DNA from: Triparma columacea
Taxonomy: Eukaryota > Sar > Bolidophyceae > Parmales > Triparmaceae
Assembly (NCBI GenBank): GCA_030267965.1
Contig: BRYA01001055.1
Location: 4,529 to 68,528, forward strand
DNA: 64,000 nt
Direction of reading: 5' to 3'
This document shows positions 29,470-40,365 of this stretch, one piece after another (the first letter of the stretch is position 1; each line of letters starts with the position of its first letter). The translations under genes were made by a program, and so were the position numbers. The notes beneath the pieces are model-generated. The model searched no databases and was not told the DNA's origin. It saw only the letters and a program-made list of their open reading frames with translations.

Positions 29470-30860
29470 TCACCAACCATCACAAACGTCCCAAATGTCG
29501 ACAACCTCCTCGCCCTCAACAACATTTATTACACGATGTTGGTGAATCGAAGCGCAGGAATGCCAAGGCAAGATAAAGAGCATCTTACCGATTGGGTACT
29601 TGCTGAAGTCAATCTTGCTCCCGTCCTTGGTAGTGACCGTCCCCGCCTCCTGCTTCAGATTATCAATCTTAAGGTTGTCTTCGAACTCAATGGCACCGTA
29701 ATTGTATTCCTTCCCCTGCGCGCTCGTCCCAGTCCAGCCACAATCGATCTGGAGCGTGTTCGTGTGAGGATAGTGGCCAACGATTCTTGTGCAGACCTTA
29801 CACGCAATGTCCTCAAGGGCGCAGCTTCCGATGAGGTGTTGGTTATAGTCGTAGGTGAAGTAGTTCCCCGGGTGCATTTCACTGATTTCGTCAAGGTTCG
29901 AAGGTGGATGTGAGCACGTTGGAGTGGACCCGACCCCTGTGATCAACTTCCCCTGGGGCGAAGCGAAGCGGCGAGGCGAGGTTTGTATTAGTAACTGACG
30001 AGGGAACGTCCGTCGTCAACACTCCTCCCCTTTTGCTTTGTGTGCCTCAATCTCACCTCCTCCGCCAATCCGGCTTCGTATAGCTTCTTTGCAAACTTTA
30101 CGACCGTGTCCCTCTCCTGCTCGCTCGTCTGAACAATCTCCGCAATATTCCCGTACTCCACATCGTAGCTATGTCCCCCATGGGTGTATAGCATGTAGAG
30201 ATTGGCTTTGCCATCGCTGCCCTTGATCCTTTCGACGATTTTCATAGCTTCGTCAGAGTCCACATCAACGCCATCTGCGAATTGGGTGATGAGCGAAGAG
30301 AAAACGATGAGCAAAGATAAATCATGACACCCAAGCATGCCTTGCTCACCTCTTCCATAACCTGAGTCGCACATTAAGACGATCGACCACGGTTTTTCCC
30401 CACTGTGAGTAAGGAGGGCATCAAGCTGCTGCAAATTGTCAACCATGACGTGCAGGGAGGTTTTTTCGCAAAGACGTGCAGCGCGCTCCACTTTTGTTGG
30501 ATCGATGGGCACTGCGTACACGATATCAGAGAAACCTGCATCAGCAAACCACTCTGCTTCGGCTAGTGTGCTTACAGTGATCTTGGATGTCCGATTGTTT
30601 GTCTGGATTAGCGCTCCTTGGATCGATTTATGGGTTTTCACATGTGGTCTGAGCTCGACGCCCAATTTTTCAGCCCTCTCGAGCATTCTGTTGCTGTTTT
30701 TTGTTACGACACTTCGATCTAGTATGACTGAGGGAGTGGTCAATTTGGATACTGGAAAGGGTATATTCGAAGAAGCGGCCGTGGAGAGGGGTAACATTGC
30801 AAGCAACGAAGCAAGCTTCACCGACTTGCGACCAATTGAGGGTCCACGAGTTCCGAACAT
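29470..30860 (-). CDS. D-serine dehydratase-like / D-threonine aldolase-type PLP enzyme (3 exons)
   Basis: Exons 30860-30350, 30274-30057 and 29952-29470 join in frame to 403 aa; introns are 75 and 104 bp. An N-terminal hydrophobic stretch (LASLLAMLPLSTAASS) suggests a signal peptide. The fold-III (Ala racemase N-like) barrel shows TPSVILDRSVV and RPHVKTHK, whose Lys would bind PLP, and later CDSGYGRD and MLYTHGGHSYD. The C-terminal D-ser_dehydrat domain has the HSC pair (LPWHSCASIHQH), equivalent to the zinc-binding His and Cys of eukaryotic D-serine dehydratase, and ends in DVCDGW. Likely reaction: D-serine to pyruvate and ammonia, or cleavage of D-threonine. Both introns end with TTCGCTC- or CTTCGC-type motifs. 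Confidence 0.85.
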
Positions 30861-30970
30861 AAGAAGAAAGGATTGCTTTATCTGAAATGTCCTTCATTTC
30901 GACTTTCACTTCACCAATCCCTTCACGAATGTTTTCTACTGTGCTCAGCTCGCCTGGCCGTGCCGCCTCT

Positions 30971-33786
30971 TCAAACACTTCCCTGTTCATCTTCGAGAAT
31001 TTCCATGGCGTTATCAACGTAACTACAAATTTGCTGCCTCAATGCTCCCAGCATGTTTTCCTCGTTGAATATCTCTCCCGTCAACTTCTCTACAAGCTTG
31101 TTGCAGTTGATGAGCTCGTCTTCCTGTTTGTTGAGGTCCTTAAGGTAACGCTCGAGAAGCTTGTTCGTTGCACTGTTGTTGACGACGTGCTCGAAGTTCT
31201 TGATGTTCTCCCTCAACCTCGCTTGAATCTCCTTAATATCTTCTTTGTTAGACTTCTGAGTTTTGATGCTCCTCTTCTTCTCTTCGATCTTGTTCTTGAG
31301 GACGAGCCACTTTTCCGTCTCCTGGATGACCACCCTAAGGTAGGACTTCGTCATGATCACCTTACAGCGATCGATGTCAGCTTGGTTAATGTGTCCGTTG
31401 CGCAATTTGGTAAGCTCCTCCTTGAGCTGCCTCAACGCTATGAGACCCTCAAGGTCGCTCATGAACTGCTTCGAGACCTTGTTGGACGAAACGAGCTGCG
31501 GAATAATCTTCTTGTGGAAGGAAAGGAGATCATAGAGAGACCTAAGTTGGCGGCCGTACTGGGCCTCCTCCTTGACGCAGAATTCGATCTCTTGCTCAGG
31601 GGCGAGGTTGAACTCAAACCTGGAAAAGTTCGCCGTCTTCTTGACGCACTTGTCTTGAGTTGTGATGACGAAGCCTCCGTGGAGAGGGGAGGCAGTGTGA
31701 TCGACATAGAGCTTACTCACAGACTTTTCTGAAGAGCAGTTCTTAATCGTGTACTTAGTCTCGCGCTCCGCCTGAAAACAAACTTGGATTCCATCGTTTT
31801 TCTGCCTCCCACTGCAATCGATGTATGTAAGCTCACACCTGATGATCTCGTCTTTGTTTGATCCCTCAGTAACTTTTCTAGCAACATCCACTGAACTGTC
31901 ATAAGCGAAAGGGTGTTTTGAAGAGGGTGAGAATTTTCGTGGTGATAAAGGGAGGGAGGGGATCTACGCTCGACCTTACCTGTCTTCTCCGTACTCAATG
32001 AGCTCGTCGTCTCCGGGAATCATGGGGGTGAAGTTGATTTGAGAAACGAACCTGTCGTCGTCGAAGATACTCATGTCTCCCGGGGAAAGCGGAGTATCGC
32101 TATCGTTGAAGAGGTGAATAACTTTCTTCACAGCAACCTCACTCTCCTTTGGGTCGTAGTGCAGAACACGGTCCCCGAGGAGGGCAAAGTTTCCGATCGG
32201 AACCATAGCAGATTCTGTGACGAGTGAATCGAAGCGAAGACCGAAGGGTTGCTGTTAAGTGGTTGGGTTGTCTTTTTGTGATTTTCATCCACCCTCTCAC
32301 CTCCCGACTTGATGGAGCATAGTTCCTTGCTCTCGTAGATCACATCGTGCATCTGGCACTGCCTGACGTTGAGTGACTCGTACTGAAAGTCATCATCGTC
32401 CACCGTGATATTGCGAGACGTCGCCTGAAGTGACACGTTTCCAGGTCCCCCACGAAGGCGCAGGACGAGGTGGATGGTAGACTCCTTCTGGATGTTGTAG
32501 TCCATAAGGGAGCGGCCATCATCGAGCTGCTTTCCGGCGAAGATGAGGCGTTGCTGGTCCGGGGGAATTCCCTCCTTGTCTTGGATTTTTTTCTTCACAG
32601 CGTCGATGGTATCAGAATACTCGGTGTCAAGGGTTATGGTCTTGCCGGTGAGTGTCTTGACGAAGATGTTGCCGCCACTGGAGTAGTTGGCTTTTTTAAT
32701 CTCCGCCATTGCCTTCGATTTAGCAACGGGGTTGGAAGAGGACGACGATGAAAGAAGGGTGACCTCGGAGGGAACAAGAGAAATAGAAATGTTTGACCAG
32801 TCCTCAGAAGTGGTGTTGGTGACGTTTCCAAAGACGTTGAGGTAAACCCTGCTGTCGGTTGCGAGGGATGTGGAGTCAGCCATGGCATCGGCGTCGTCGA
32901 TCGCGGAGGCAGCAACAAACTCAGACTGAACTTGGTCCCAGTCGCGGTTCTCCTTTGGGATGTTCATTCGGTACGAGCACCTCCACTCCTTCATCTTTCC
33001 AACATGACCGACAGACATTTTTCTCGGCTCCTCGTCGCTACCACTCCTCTTCGTCTTGATGCTGATTCTCGTCTTCCCGGTGGGGTTAGGCTTGGGCTTC
33101 TTGTTGGACATGTTCTTACTAAGAGCTGCCATGAGCTGCTCCTGGAGGTACTGGTCGATTATCCTAAAGGACTTTAGGGAGGAGAGGGGGATTGAGGAGA
33201 CAGTGCAGGTCGCAGAGTTGAGGATTGATATTTGGGAGTAGAACTCAATGACGGGAGAATCATGACGCAATTGCTCTTTCTTCTTTTCGATCGACATCAA
33301 CAGGCACTCGGTAATCGCACCGTCTGTCGTTGTCAACTCAAGTCTGGATCCAATGAGTGAGGACAGAATATCACCCTGAGACTTGAGGACACCGAAGTTG
33401 AACGGGAAGAGGTTAGTATCAGAAGGGGTGTCGCCAGGAACGGGGTTCGAGGTGAGGTTAGATGTGTCCTTCGAATCAAAGTTTATTGAAACGGAGGTTG
33501 TATCGGGAGGAGGAGTGAGGGAAAGAGTGTCAACTGCGGTTTTGGGGGTCGAGAGTGGAGTAGGGGGGTGGAGATTGGTGTGTTAGGGTAGTCAGGTGGT
33601 GCAAGGGTAGCGAAAACCCACGTATTGGCTTTCCAAGATTGAAGGCTCACCCACGAGGTCTCTCTCTTTTTGTTGAACTTCCAATATGTAATCATTTCCT
33701 CCGTCAGCCTTCGCCTCGCGTTGAAAGAAGGCAAGAGGAGAGGTGTAGAGTGTAACGTGTTTGAGCGATAATTGTTTGGGGGACTG
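30971..33786 (-). CDS. DUF4139 protein with an embedded full-length ubiquitin domain (4 exons)
   Basis: Exons 33786-33651, 33533-32301, 32214-31980 and 31895-30971 join in frame to 842 aa. The N-terminal ~110 residues ([13 protein letters not shown] ... VSINFD ... [10 protein letters not shown]) and WRCSYRMNI with NTTSEDW are DUF4139-type sequence, as is the later [17 protein letters not shown] part. Between them, residues 333-408 (32673-32446) are a complete 76-residue ubiquitin with 12 substitutions. All seven Lys, the L8-I44-V70 patch and the terminal LRLRGG are kept; Met1 is Gly. The next residue is Pro. The C-terminal ~200 residues are coiled-coil-like ([13 protein letters not shown] and on). 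Function unknown; cytosolic by lack of signal. Confidence 0.85.
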
Positions 33787-34168
33787 CATTTTGATTTGCT
33801 AAGAATTTTGCTTTGGTAGGATCCTTGTTGTTGGGTCTTGCATGAGGAAATATCTTGAGTCTTGAATACCGAGGGGAAAATTGGGGTGATGAGAGACTGA
33901 AAAGGGTCGGGTGAGGGACGGACAGTCCGGTCTAAGTGATAAGAGGTAGGAGCACTCCATGAAAAGGCGCTTAAAATGCCTTTCTCCAAAGCAACCCAAC
34001 CCAATAGGACCAAAGCCAAAAAAATTATTTCTCTTCTGTAAGATCGATTGAAGAGTATTTGGAGTATTTTTGGAGCTAATAGATACTCAACTGGAGCTTG
34101 AGAGGTAGTAGTCAACATAAAGGTCGCGAATTAAAAAAACTAGCCTCACAAAAACACCTCGGCTTTCC
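33787..34168. other. Divergent promoter region
   Basis: 382 bp between the start codons of the DUF4139/ubiquitin gene (minus) and the GlcG/HbpS gene (plus). No further gene seen. Confidence 0.6.
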
Positions 34169-34741
34169 ATGTCTTCTGCTTCTCTGCGTCTTATGGGCGC
34201 TCTTAACATCACTAAGACAATAATAAATGAATGTAAGGCGAAGGGATACCCGCCAGTTGCCGTGTCGATCCTATCATGCGCTGGAAATCCTGTCACCACT
34301 GTCTTAATGGATGGTTGCTCCCCTGTGATTTTTCCACAGATGGCTGAGAGCAAGGCAAGGGTTGCGGTGGGGTTCAAGGTGTCGAGTCGGGACTTTGGGG
34401 ATAAGGTGAGGGCTGGGGTATGGGTGGAGCGGAGGTGTAAGGGGGGGTTGTTTGTTCACCGAGGAAGGCAAAGACAACTACAACACAATGAACACAATGA
34501 AGACACCAATACATCGTCCTCTCCACCTACACCCCAGTACCTCTCCACCGGCTCCCCGACAAAGATAATGCAGCTTGATAACATGTGTTCAATCTCCAAC
34601 CTCGCCATGTTCCCTGGCGGTGTCACCATCAAAGACGCGTCCGGTAGAATCGTCGGTGGCGTCGGGGTCAGTGGTGCGACCGGTGACCAAGACGAGGAGC
34701 TTGCCCTGCTGGGCTCGGAGGCTTACAAGGAGCTAGAATAG
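34169..34741 (+). CDS. GlcG/HbpS-type (DUF336) protein
   Basis: Single exon, 190 aa from the ATG at 34169. Family marks are the first half GYPPVAVSILSCAGNPVTT with VLMDGCSPVIFPQMAESKAR, and the last part MCSISNLAMFPGGVTIKD, RIVGGVGVSGATGDQDEE. In bacteria the family includes the haem-binding HbpS and GlcG of the glycolate locus; eukaryotic roles are unclear. A low-complexity insert (HNEHNEDTNTSSSPPTPQ) separates the halves and could in part be an unspliced region, though the frame stays open. No targeting signal is obvious. Confidence 0.8.
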   Translation: MSSASLRLMGALNITKTIINECKAKGYPPVAVSILSCAGNPVTTVLMDGCSPVIFPQMAESKARVAVGFKVSSRDFGDKVRAGVWVERRCKGGLFVHRGRQRQLQHNEHNEDTNTSSSPPTPQYLSTGSPTKIMQLDNMCSISNLAMFPGGVTIKDASGRIVGGVGVSGATGDQDEELALLGSEAYKELE

Positions 34742-34826
34742 AATTGTGGAGGAGTGAGGAGTGTGCACTTGAGAGCCACGAAGAATAAGTGATATTTTGC
34801 TGCAAATAGATAGAGGATTTTCCCTA

Positions 34827-35809
34827 TTATACTCTATCGTGATTTCTGAACTTCCCCCTCCTCATCGCCTCCCACCTCCTATTAACCTCCCTGCACTCCT
34901 CTTCCCTCCCCCTGTTCTTCTCCCAAGTCTCCCTCCCCCACTTCTTCAAGTTCCCCACCCTCTCCCCGTGGCTTGGGTGTGTGCTTAGGTAAGAGCTCCC
35001 CCCTCCCCCCCTACCACCCCCCTTACGCTTCTCGTCCTTCTCCATCCTTTCGAAAACCTTGCTAGCATCCCTCGGGTCAAAGCAAGCCCTCCCCATCAAC
35101 TCAACCCCGATAAGATCAGCCTCCCTTTCCATATCTCGGCTGTGCGGCAGCTCGTACAGGAAAGATTTACCAATCGTCAATACCTTGAACGCTGCGGCGC
35201 TTGAATCACCCCCAAAAATCAAACCTGATATACCTGCCAACGCCAGTGTTGCAAGGCTGGAGACTCCGCTATCTGTTACCTTCTCCCCGGTATGACGTGC
35301 CAGGACGTGGCCGATCTCGTGGGCTATAACCGCCGCTAGTTCTGATTCTGTACGGGCGTATTTGAACATACCAGAGTAAATTACTATATGACCGGGTGGA
35401 AGGGCAAAGGCGTTGGGTTGAGATTTATCAGAGACCGTGACGAAATTCCACCGTTTGTTAGCGTCTGTTGATGTTGCCGCGAGACGGTGACCTATTGCTG
35501 ATACTGTACTGCTGGCAGGGTGTGAGGGTGGCAGGATTGTCAAGCTTGAAGATTTTTTTATTTGCTCAAAGGATGCAGATCCTAGTTGTGCTTCGTAGTG
35601 AGGGGTAGTTAAGATGTGACGAGATCGGTTGCTTACTGGTACTAGGAGAAGGGTTAGTAGACTGAAAATGTCATCAACCCTCCCCCCTTTTGGAACGATT
35701 CCCTGAATTCTAGAATGGAAGTAAACTCACCTGTATTTTCCGTCTTTTTGTGGATGTAGTAACCAACAGACCCCAAAACCGGGATCGTAGCCGCTGCCGT
35801 TCTGATCAT
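34827..35809 (-). CDS. M48-family (Oma1-like) zinc metallopeptidase (2 exons)
   Basis: Exons 35809-35731 and 35641-34827 join in frame to 297 aa. Exon 1 encodes a short N-terminal hydrophobic region (AATIPVLGSVGYYIH) typical of Oma1-like proteins, then VPVSNRSRHILTTP and YEAQLGSASF. The catalytic motif is AAVIAHEIGHVLARH (HExxH), the third ligand region is DMEREADLIGVELM, and the C-terminal STHPSHGERV motif is family-standard. A membrane-anchored protease of mitochondria or plastid acting in protein quality control is likely. The start codon lies only 46 bp from that of the divergent transporter gene. Confidence 0.9.
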
Positions 35810-35855
35810 AGATTTTTTGGCTGGTTTTGGAGAGGTGCCTAGAGACCGAAGAAAA

Positions 35856-37175
35856 ATGTCAGGTTGTAATCTCGCAATACTGGCACTCGTTGCCTTCTTA
35901 TTGCTGGGTGTGGGTGTAGATTCGTTTTCTCCGTCTGTTCATACCCCTAAACTCCCACATAACCTTCACTTTCCTGATTTTATTGACTGTCATCATGGCG
36001 TCCTTGCCTCCTTTCATTCTCAATCCTCTTCTTCTCTTCGCCATCTTTACGCCAAGCCCCCCCTTCCTCCCTCTCCCATCGAAGAGAGTCTTAAATCAAA
36101 GCTTCCTGCCGTCAACGTCCTCTCAAAAATCCATGATACTTCAGTGTCACCCTCACCCCATGTGTCACCCTCTACCCATCCCCTACCCCCCCCATCCTAC
36201 CACCCAATAGACAAAGCATCCCTACCCACCCCCTCCTGGAAGTCCAGCCGGTCCGTCTGGATAGCCGCAGTCGCCGTAGTTTCCATATGTTGGGGTATGA
36301 ATTTCCCAGTCACCAAGCTGGTTACTGATTCCTCCACCCCCGCCTTAACCGTCCCTCCCGGTTCCTTCGTTGCTATACGTTTCGGCCTCGCGGGGCTGGC
36401 TTTCTCGCCCCTCCTCGCGAGGAGTGAGGACCTTGGGAAGACGCTTAGAGCTGGGGCGGAGGTTGGGATATATTTGGCCTTGGGTTATGTGAGCCAGGCG
36501 GTGGGGCTGGTAACGGAGGGGGCGGGGGAGGCGGGTTTCCTGTGCTCGCTCCAGGTTGTTTTTGTGACGCTCGTCGGGGCGGTTAGGAAGGGGGGGATCA
36601 CATTCAGAGAGGGCCTGAGCGCAATGCTGGCTGTGGCGGGGGTGGGGGTACTTGAGGGGATTGGGGGGGGGATGGAACTGGGACCGGGGTTCTGGCTGCT
36701 TATGCTGCAGCCGTTCATGTTCGGGATGAGCTACCTGAGAATCGAGAAGTACATGAAGTCCACGGACAGCCTGAGCTTCACTGCAAGCCAGCTGATTTTC
36801 ACAGCGTTGTTCGCGGGAATTTACAGCGTAGTGGGCGAGGGGGGGGTAGAAGGTCTAGCGGGTAGCTTCGGTGGTATCGTCGGTGACGGTTGGCTCAGCC
36901 CTCAGGCTCTGGCTGTCGCTTACACTGCGGTGTTCGGAACCATCATCAGCATAGCGCTGGAGACGGAGGCACTCAAGCACGTTAGCCCGAGGGAGACGAG
37001 CGTGGTGCTGACGACGGAACCGCTGATTGCAGGGCTGGGGGGGGCGTGGCTACTGCATGAACAATTCCAAGGGTGGCTAGGAGCGGCGCTCATCTTGGGG
37101 GCTAGCGCAGTCACTTTTTTACCAGCTTTTGGGGGGGAAGGAGGGGAAGGGGGGGGGGGGGAAACGGGGGAGTAA
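35856..37175 (+). CDS. EamA/DMT-family transporter, possibly organellar
   Basis: Single exon, 439 aa from the ATG at 35856. The N-terminus is a signal-like segment (ILALVAFLLLGVGVDSFSPS) followed by an S/P/H-rich region of about 90 residues, then ten predicted membrane helices. The segments SICWGMNFPVTKLV and FVAIRFGLAGLAF open EamA repeat 1, and the segments AYTAVFGTIISIALE, VVLTTEPLIAGLGGAWLLHE and GAALILGASAV close repeat 2. The leader could be a bipartite plastid signal (D-S-F-S-P at the cleavage region), which would fit an alga with a secondary plastid. Substrate unknown. The C-terminus is Gly/Glu-rich. Confidence 0.85.
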   Translation: MSGCNLAILALVAFLLLGVGVDSFSPSVHTPKLPHNLHFPDFIDCHHGVLASFHSQSSSSLRHLYAKPPLPPSPIEESLKSKLPAVNVLSKIHDTSVSPSPHVSPSTHPLPPPSYHPIDKASLPTPSWKSSRSVWIAAVAVVSICWGMNFPVTKLVTDSSTPALTVPPGSFVAIRFGLAGLAFSPLLARSEDLGKTLRAGAEVGIYLALGYVSQAVGLVTEGAGEAGFLCSLQVVFVTLVGAVRKGGITFREGLSAMLAVAGVGVLEGIGGGMELGPGFWLLMLQPFMFGMSYLRIEKYMKSTDSLSFTASQLIFTALFAGIYSVVGEGGVEGLAGSFGGIVGDGWLSPQALAVAYTAVFGTIISIALETEALKHVSPRETSVVLTTEPLIAGLGGAWLLHEQFQGWLGAALILGASAVTFLPAFGGEGGEGGGGETGE

Positions 37176-37294
37176 ACGTCCCCCAGATGCACCGCCTGTG
37201 GTAGTATACACATCTGTTGTTTTCGATAAAATACTTTGATTTCATTTCTTGGTTCAGTTTCTTGGTCCTCAGCAAACCACCTTGGAAAAAAACA

Positions 37295-38820
37295 ATGAAA
37301 CGGAAATATGGTGACGCAGGCTCAGAATCCTGTTCAGTTGGCGCCGTTCTTCTCAATCATATGTCATTAGACGTCTCAAATATATGCATAGATGAAATAA
37401 CAATAGAATCATCAAAGCAGAGAATTATCCGGGCCAAGAAGCACCTACAGAAGGGGACTATCGTGCTCCGTATCCCCTCCTCCAAGACAATAACGTCCTC
37501 TGTTACAACATTGCAGCAACTTCAATCGTCATGTTACCCCTTAACCAACAAAAATTACCTCCCAATCACCGATACTGCCTTAGTGCTTGCTCTAATCTCT
37601 CTCCCTTCAACACATCCGTACATTCAAATACTACCAGAGTCGTTCGATGAAGAGCTTCCTGTTAACTGGTCACACGCAACTCTGTCTGATCTCCTCAAGG
37701 GCAGCGAAGGTATCCTAAAGGTAAGACTTAAGGGTTGTTCTTCTTCTAGTGGGCCTCAATTACCCTTGCTGCGCCAGTTCTAGCGCTGGTGCTCACAATC
37801 GAATCCTCCCTCTAATTCTCTCCCCCCTCATCCTCCTCCTTAAAGTCGATAAGCTCCCGTTCGTCTGCTCTCCAGCACACCCACGCGCACCTTGCCTTAC
37901 ACAATCTGCTCCCCTTTGGTGCGGAAGATCTCCGTACGTTCGTATGGGGTCACTGCGTTCTGACCTCTAGGGCCTTCCGGCTCACCAGCAAGGCGGGGGG
38001 GGTGAGCTTGGAATGCTTCGTACCTGTTATGGACTTATGCAACTCACAGAGACCTAGACAATGCGAATACGGGATAGAGGAGGGGGAAAACGGGGAGGTT
38101 GACGTCGTTCTTAGGGCTAGGAGGGAAGTGGGGGAAGGTGAAGAGATTACATATAGCTACGGAGCACTGGGGGGAGCGAGGACACTGGTCGATTACGGGT
38201 TTGTGGTGGAAACCGTTAGGGAACCTGACGGGAGCTGTAATGAAGTGGTGGAGATTGAAATGGGGGGAACGTGGGTGGGACTTAGAGGGAAGGGGGGGGG
38301 GGGGGGATACACTTACGGGGGACTTAAGGGGATGGTGGAGGCGGTTGGGGGGGGGGGAGGGGAAGGGGGGATTTGGGATTTGTTGGAGGAGGAGGGGGGG
38401 GGGGAGGGGGGGGGAGAGGGAGAGGAAGAGGAAGAGGAAGAGGAAGAAGAAGATTTTGATATTTATGGAGAAATTGAAGATGACAGTGGAGAGGAGGGGG
38501 TGGTCGAGGGGGCTGTTGAAGCGCTGGGGGAAGTAGGGAGGTTGTTGGAGGAGAAGATCAGAGCTTACGGGGAGGGGAGGGAAGGGGGAGGGAGGGAGCT
38601 TTACTGCAGGACACTACAAAGTATCGAGAAGAGTATTCTTGCATTTTACAGGGACGCAGCTGGGGAAGTTAGGAAGGTGGCCATGAGGATCAAGGAGGGG
38701 GAGGACGTTAAGGAAATACTAGAGGGGTGGGAGGCGAGGAAGAGGGGGGGGGGGGCAGGGGAGGTAGACGAGGAGATGGAGGACTTGGTAAAGAAGTTCG
38801 TCATGATCAACTTTGCGTGA
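37295..38820 (+). CDS. SET-domain protein lysine methyltransferase (SETD6/Rubisco-LSMT type), 2 exons
   Basis: Exons 37295-37720 and 37876-38820 join in frame (phase 0) to 456 aa; a small exon in between cannot be excluded. The first exon holds the N-terminal SET part (KKHLQKGTIVLRIPSSKTI, ALVLALISLPS). The second has HCVLTSRAFRL, FVPVMDLCNSQRP, EVGEGEEITYSYGALGGAR and LVDYGFV; these correspond to the SET NHxC-like and ExxxxYG...YGF motifs. The usual Asn-His pair of the SAM site reads Asn-Ser here. The C-terminal domain (Rubisco-LSMT-like) carries poly-Gly and poly-Glu inserts. Expected role: lysine methylation of a non-histone protein. Confidence 0.75.
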
Positions 38821-38997
38821 TCAATTGTGATGGTACTAATACAAAGAAGATTATTTACCATCCACCTAATTTCCACCTCTTCGCCCCCCGTTCACGTGCT
38901 CGTGGTCTGTCATCCCGAGCCTTTCCCTCTTCAACTTCCTCTCGGCTCTAATCTGCTCGATCTCCTGCACGAGGAGTTATAATTTGGGACACAGTGA

Positions 38998-40365
38998 TTA
39001 GAAAGAGAATACATATGTGCGTGTAGTGCTTGAATTATCTAAAGCAACCCTTTCACTCGTTGTTCGTCCCCCCTTCCTCGCCGTTCTCACCTCCTCCGTC
39101 CTCTTTGGTTTCATACTTCTTCTCTTCCTGACCTTTTTGTCGTTCCCAGGGATGTTAGATAGTTCTTCTCCACCTCCGCCACCTCCACCTCCATCTCCAA
39201 TCACGGCGCTCAACAACGACGAGAACTCGCCACCCTCTGCAAACTCCGTCAACTTGGCGACAGCCTCTTCATCCCCCACTGAGTCCCACAAAATGTCCGC
39301 GATTCGCCGGTGGGCAAACGTGTTTTTGCAGGCCAGCAGAGTGTCGAGGGGGGGCATGTCTCCGTCGTCTATCCAGCGGCTCTGAATGTCATTCTTGCTG
39401 GAGTGATAGCGGCACAAAAACTCAAAGTGCCACGGAAAAAAGTAGGAAGCCATCTTACGGCCCCGCGCGTCATCTCGGAAGTGATCTTTGTTGTACTGCG
39501 CTAGTCGGCGATATACTGCAACCCTGTCTCTGGCAGATGGGTTCCACCGAACGCCCGTCTCGAACTCCTGGAATATCCAAGGCTTCTCTAAAGCACCCCT
39601 CCCAACCATAACTGAATCCACGCCTGTCGATTCTATCTTTGCCCGTGCGTCCTCGTGGGTAAGAATATCGCCGTTCCCCACGATCAGCATATCCGAATCC
39701 CTTGACTCCGCCACCACCTTTGCAATCTCGTCCCAGTTCGCTGCGTTAGAATAACGCTGTTGTGCAGTCCTTCCGTGAATCGTTAGGGCTGCGGCACCGG
39801 CGTCCCGCATCTCCTTTGACACCCTCATCACGTTGTTCTTGTTGTCGGCGCCCAACCTCACTTTGACGGTGAGTGGAATGCCAACATCAGCCTCCACTAT
39901 TCCTAAAACGAGCTCCGCCAACCTGTTCGGATTTCGCAGCATCGCAGAACCCAGGCCTCTACGAGTTGCCTCGTTGATCGGGCACCCGCAGTTCAAATCG
40001 ACAAAGTCGATTTGGCCTGCAGCTTTAATGAGCTTGAGACTTGCGACCGCTTCTTCGACATCGTTGGTCGCTATCTGAACCCCAAACAACCCCCCTTCGT
40101 TGGGTGCCCTACGTAGCCTCGCATGCTCCACCGCGTCTCCTTTAAGCAGGTTCCGAGCGTAAATCATCTCCCCAAAGGCAACCTTGCAGCCAAAGTCCGC
40201 ACAGAGCCGCCTGTAGGGGAGGTTGCAACCTCTCGTGAGAGGTGCGAGTATCATTTGATCTCGAAATCCAGCAGGTAGTGCGAGTGCGTCCAGCTGAAGC
40301 AACAAAATAAGCAGAAGAAAGCCCACAGGCTCGACTGAAGTTGGCAGAAATCGTGTTTTGGTCAT
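38998..40365 (-). CDS. DUS3: tRNA-dihydrouridine synthase, Dus3-like
   Basis: Single exon, 455 aa from the ATG at 40365. FMN enzyme that reduces uridine in tRNA. Barrel motifs: MILAPLTRGCNLPYRRLCAD, FGVQIATN, DFVDLNCGCPINEATRRGLG (with the catalytic-Cys region), TVKVRLGAD, TIHGRTAQQRYSNAANWDEI and VMVGRGALEKPWIFQE (FMN phosphate loop). LLACKNTFAHRRIADIL near the C-terminus is like the Dus3 tail; the zinc-finger N-terminus of Dus3 is missing. Instead there is a hydrophobic leader (GFLLLILLLQLDALALP), which suggests organelle or ER targeting. The C-terminal ~60 residues are Gly-rich, then Lys/Arg-rich. Confidence 0.88.
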   Translation of the reverse strand: MTKTRFLPTSVEPVGFLLLILLLQLDALALPAGFRDQMILAPLTRGCNLPYRRLCADFGCKVAFGEMIYARNLLKGDAVEHARLRRAPNEGGLFGVQIATNDVEEAVASLKLIKAAGQIDFVDLNCGCPINEATRRGLGSAMLRNPNRLAELVLGIVEADVGIPLTVKVRLGADNKNNVMRVSKEMRDAGAAALTIHGRTAQQRYSNAANWDEIAKVVAESRDSDMLIVGNGDILTHEDARAKIESTGVDSVMVGRGALEKPWIFQEFETGVRWNPSARDRVAVYRRLAQYNKDHFRDDARGRKMASYFFPWHFEFLCRYHSSKNDIQSRWIDDGDMPPLDTLLACKNTFAHRRIADILWDSVGDEEAVAKLTEFAEGGEFSSLLSAVIGDGGGGGGGGEELSNIPGNDKKVRKRRSMKPKRTEEVRTARKGGRTTSERVALDNSSTTRTYVFSF

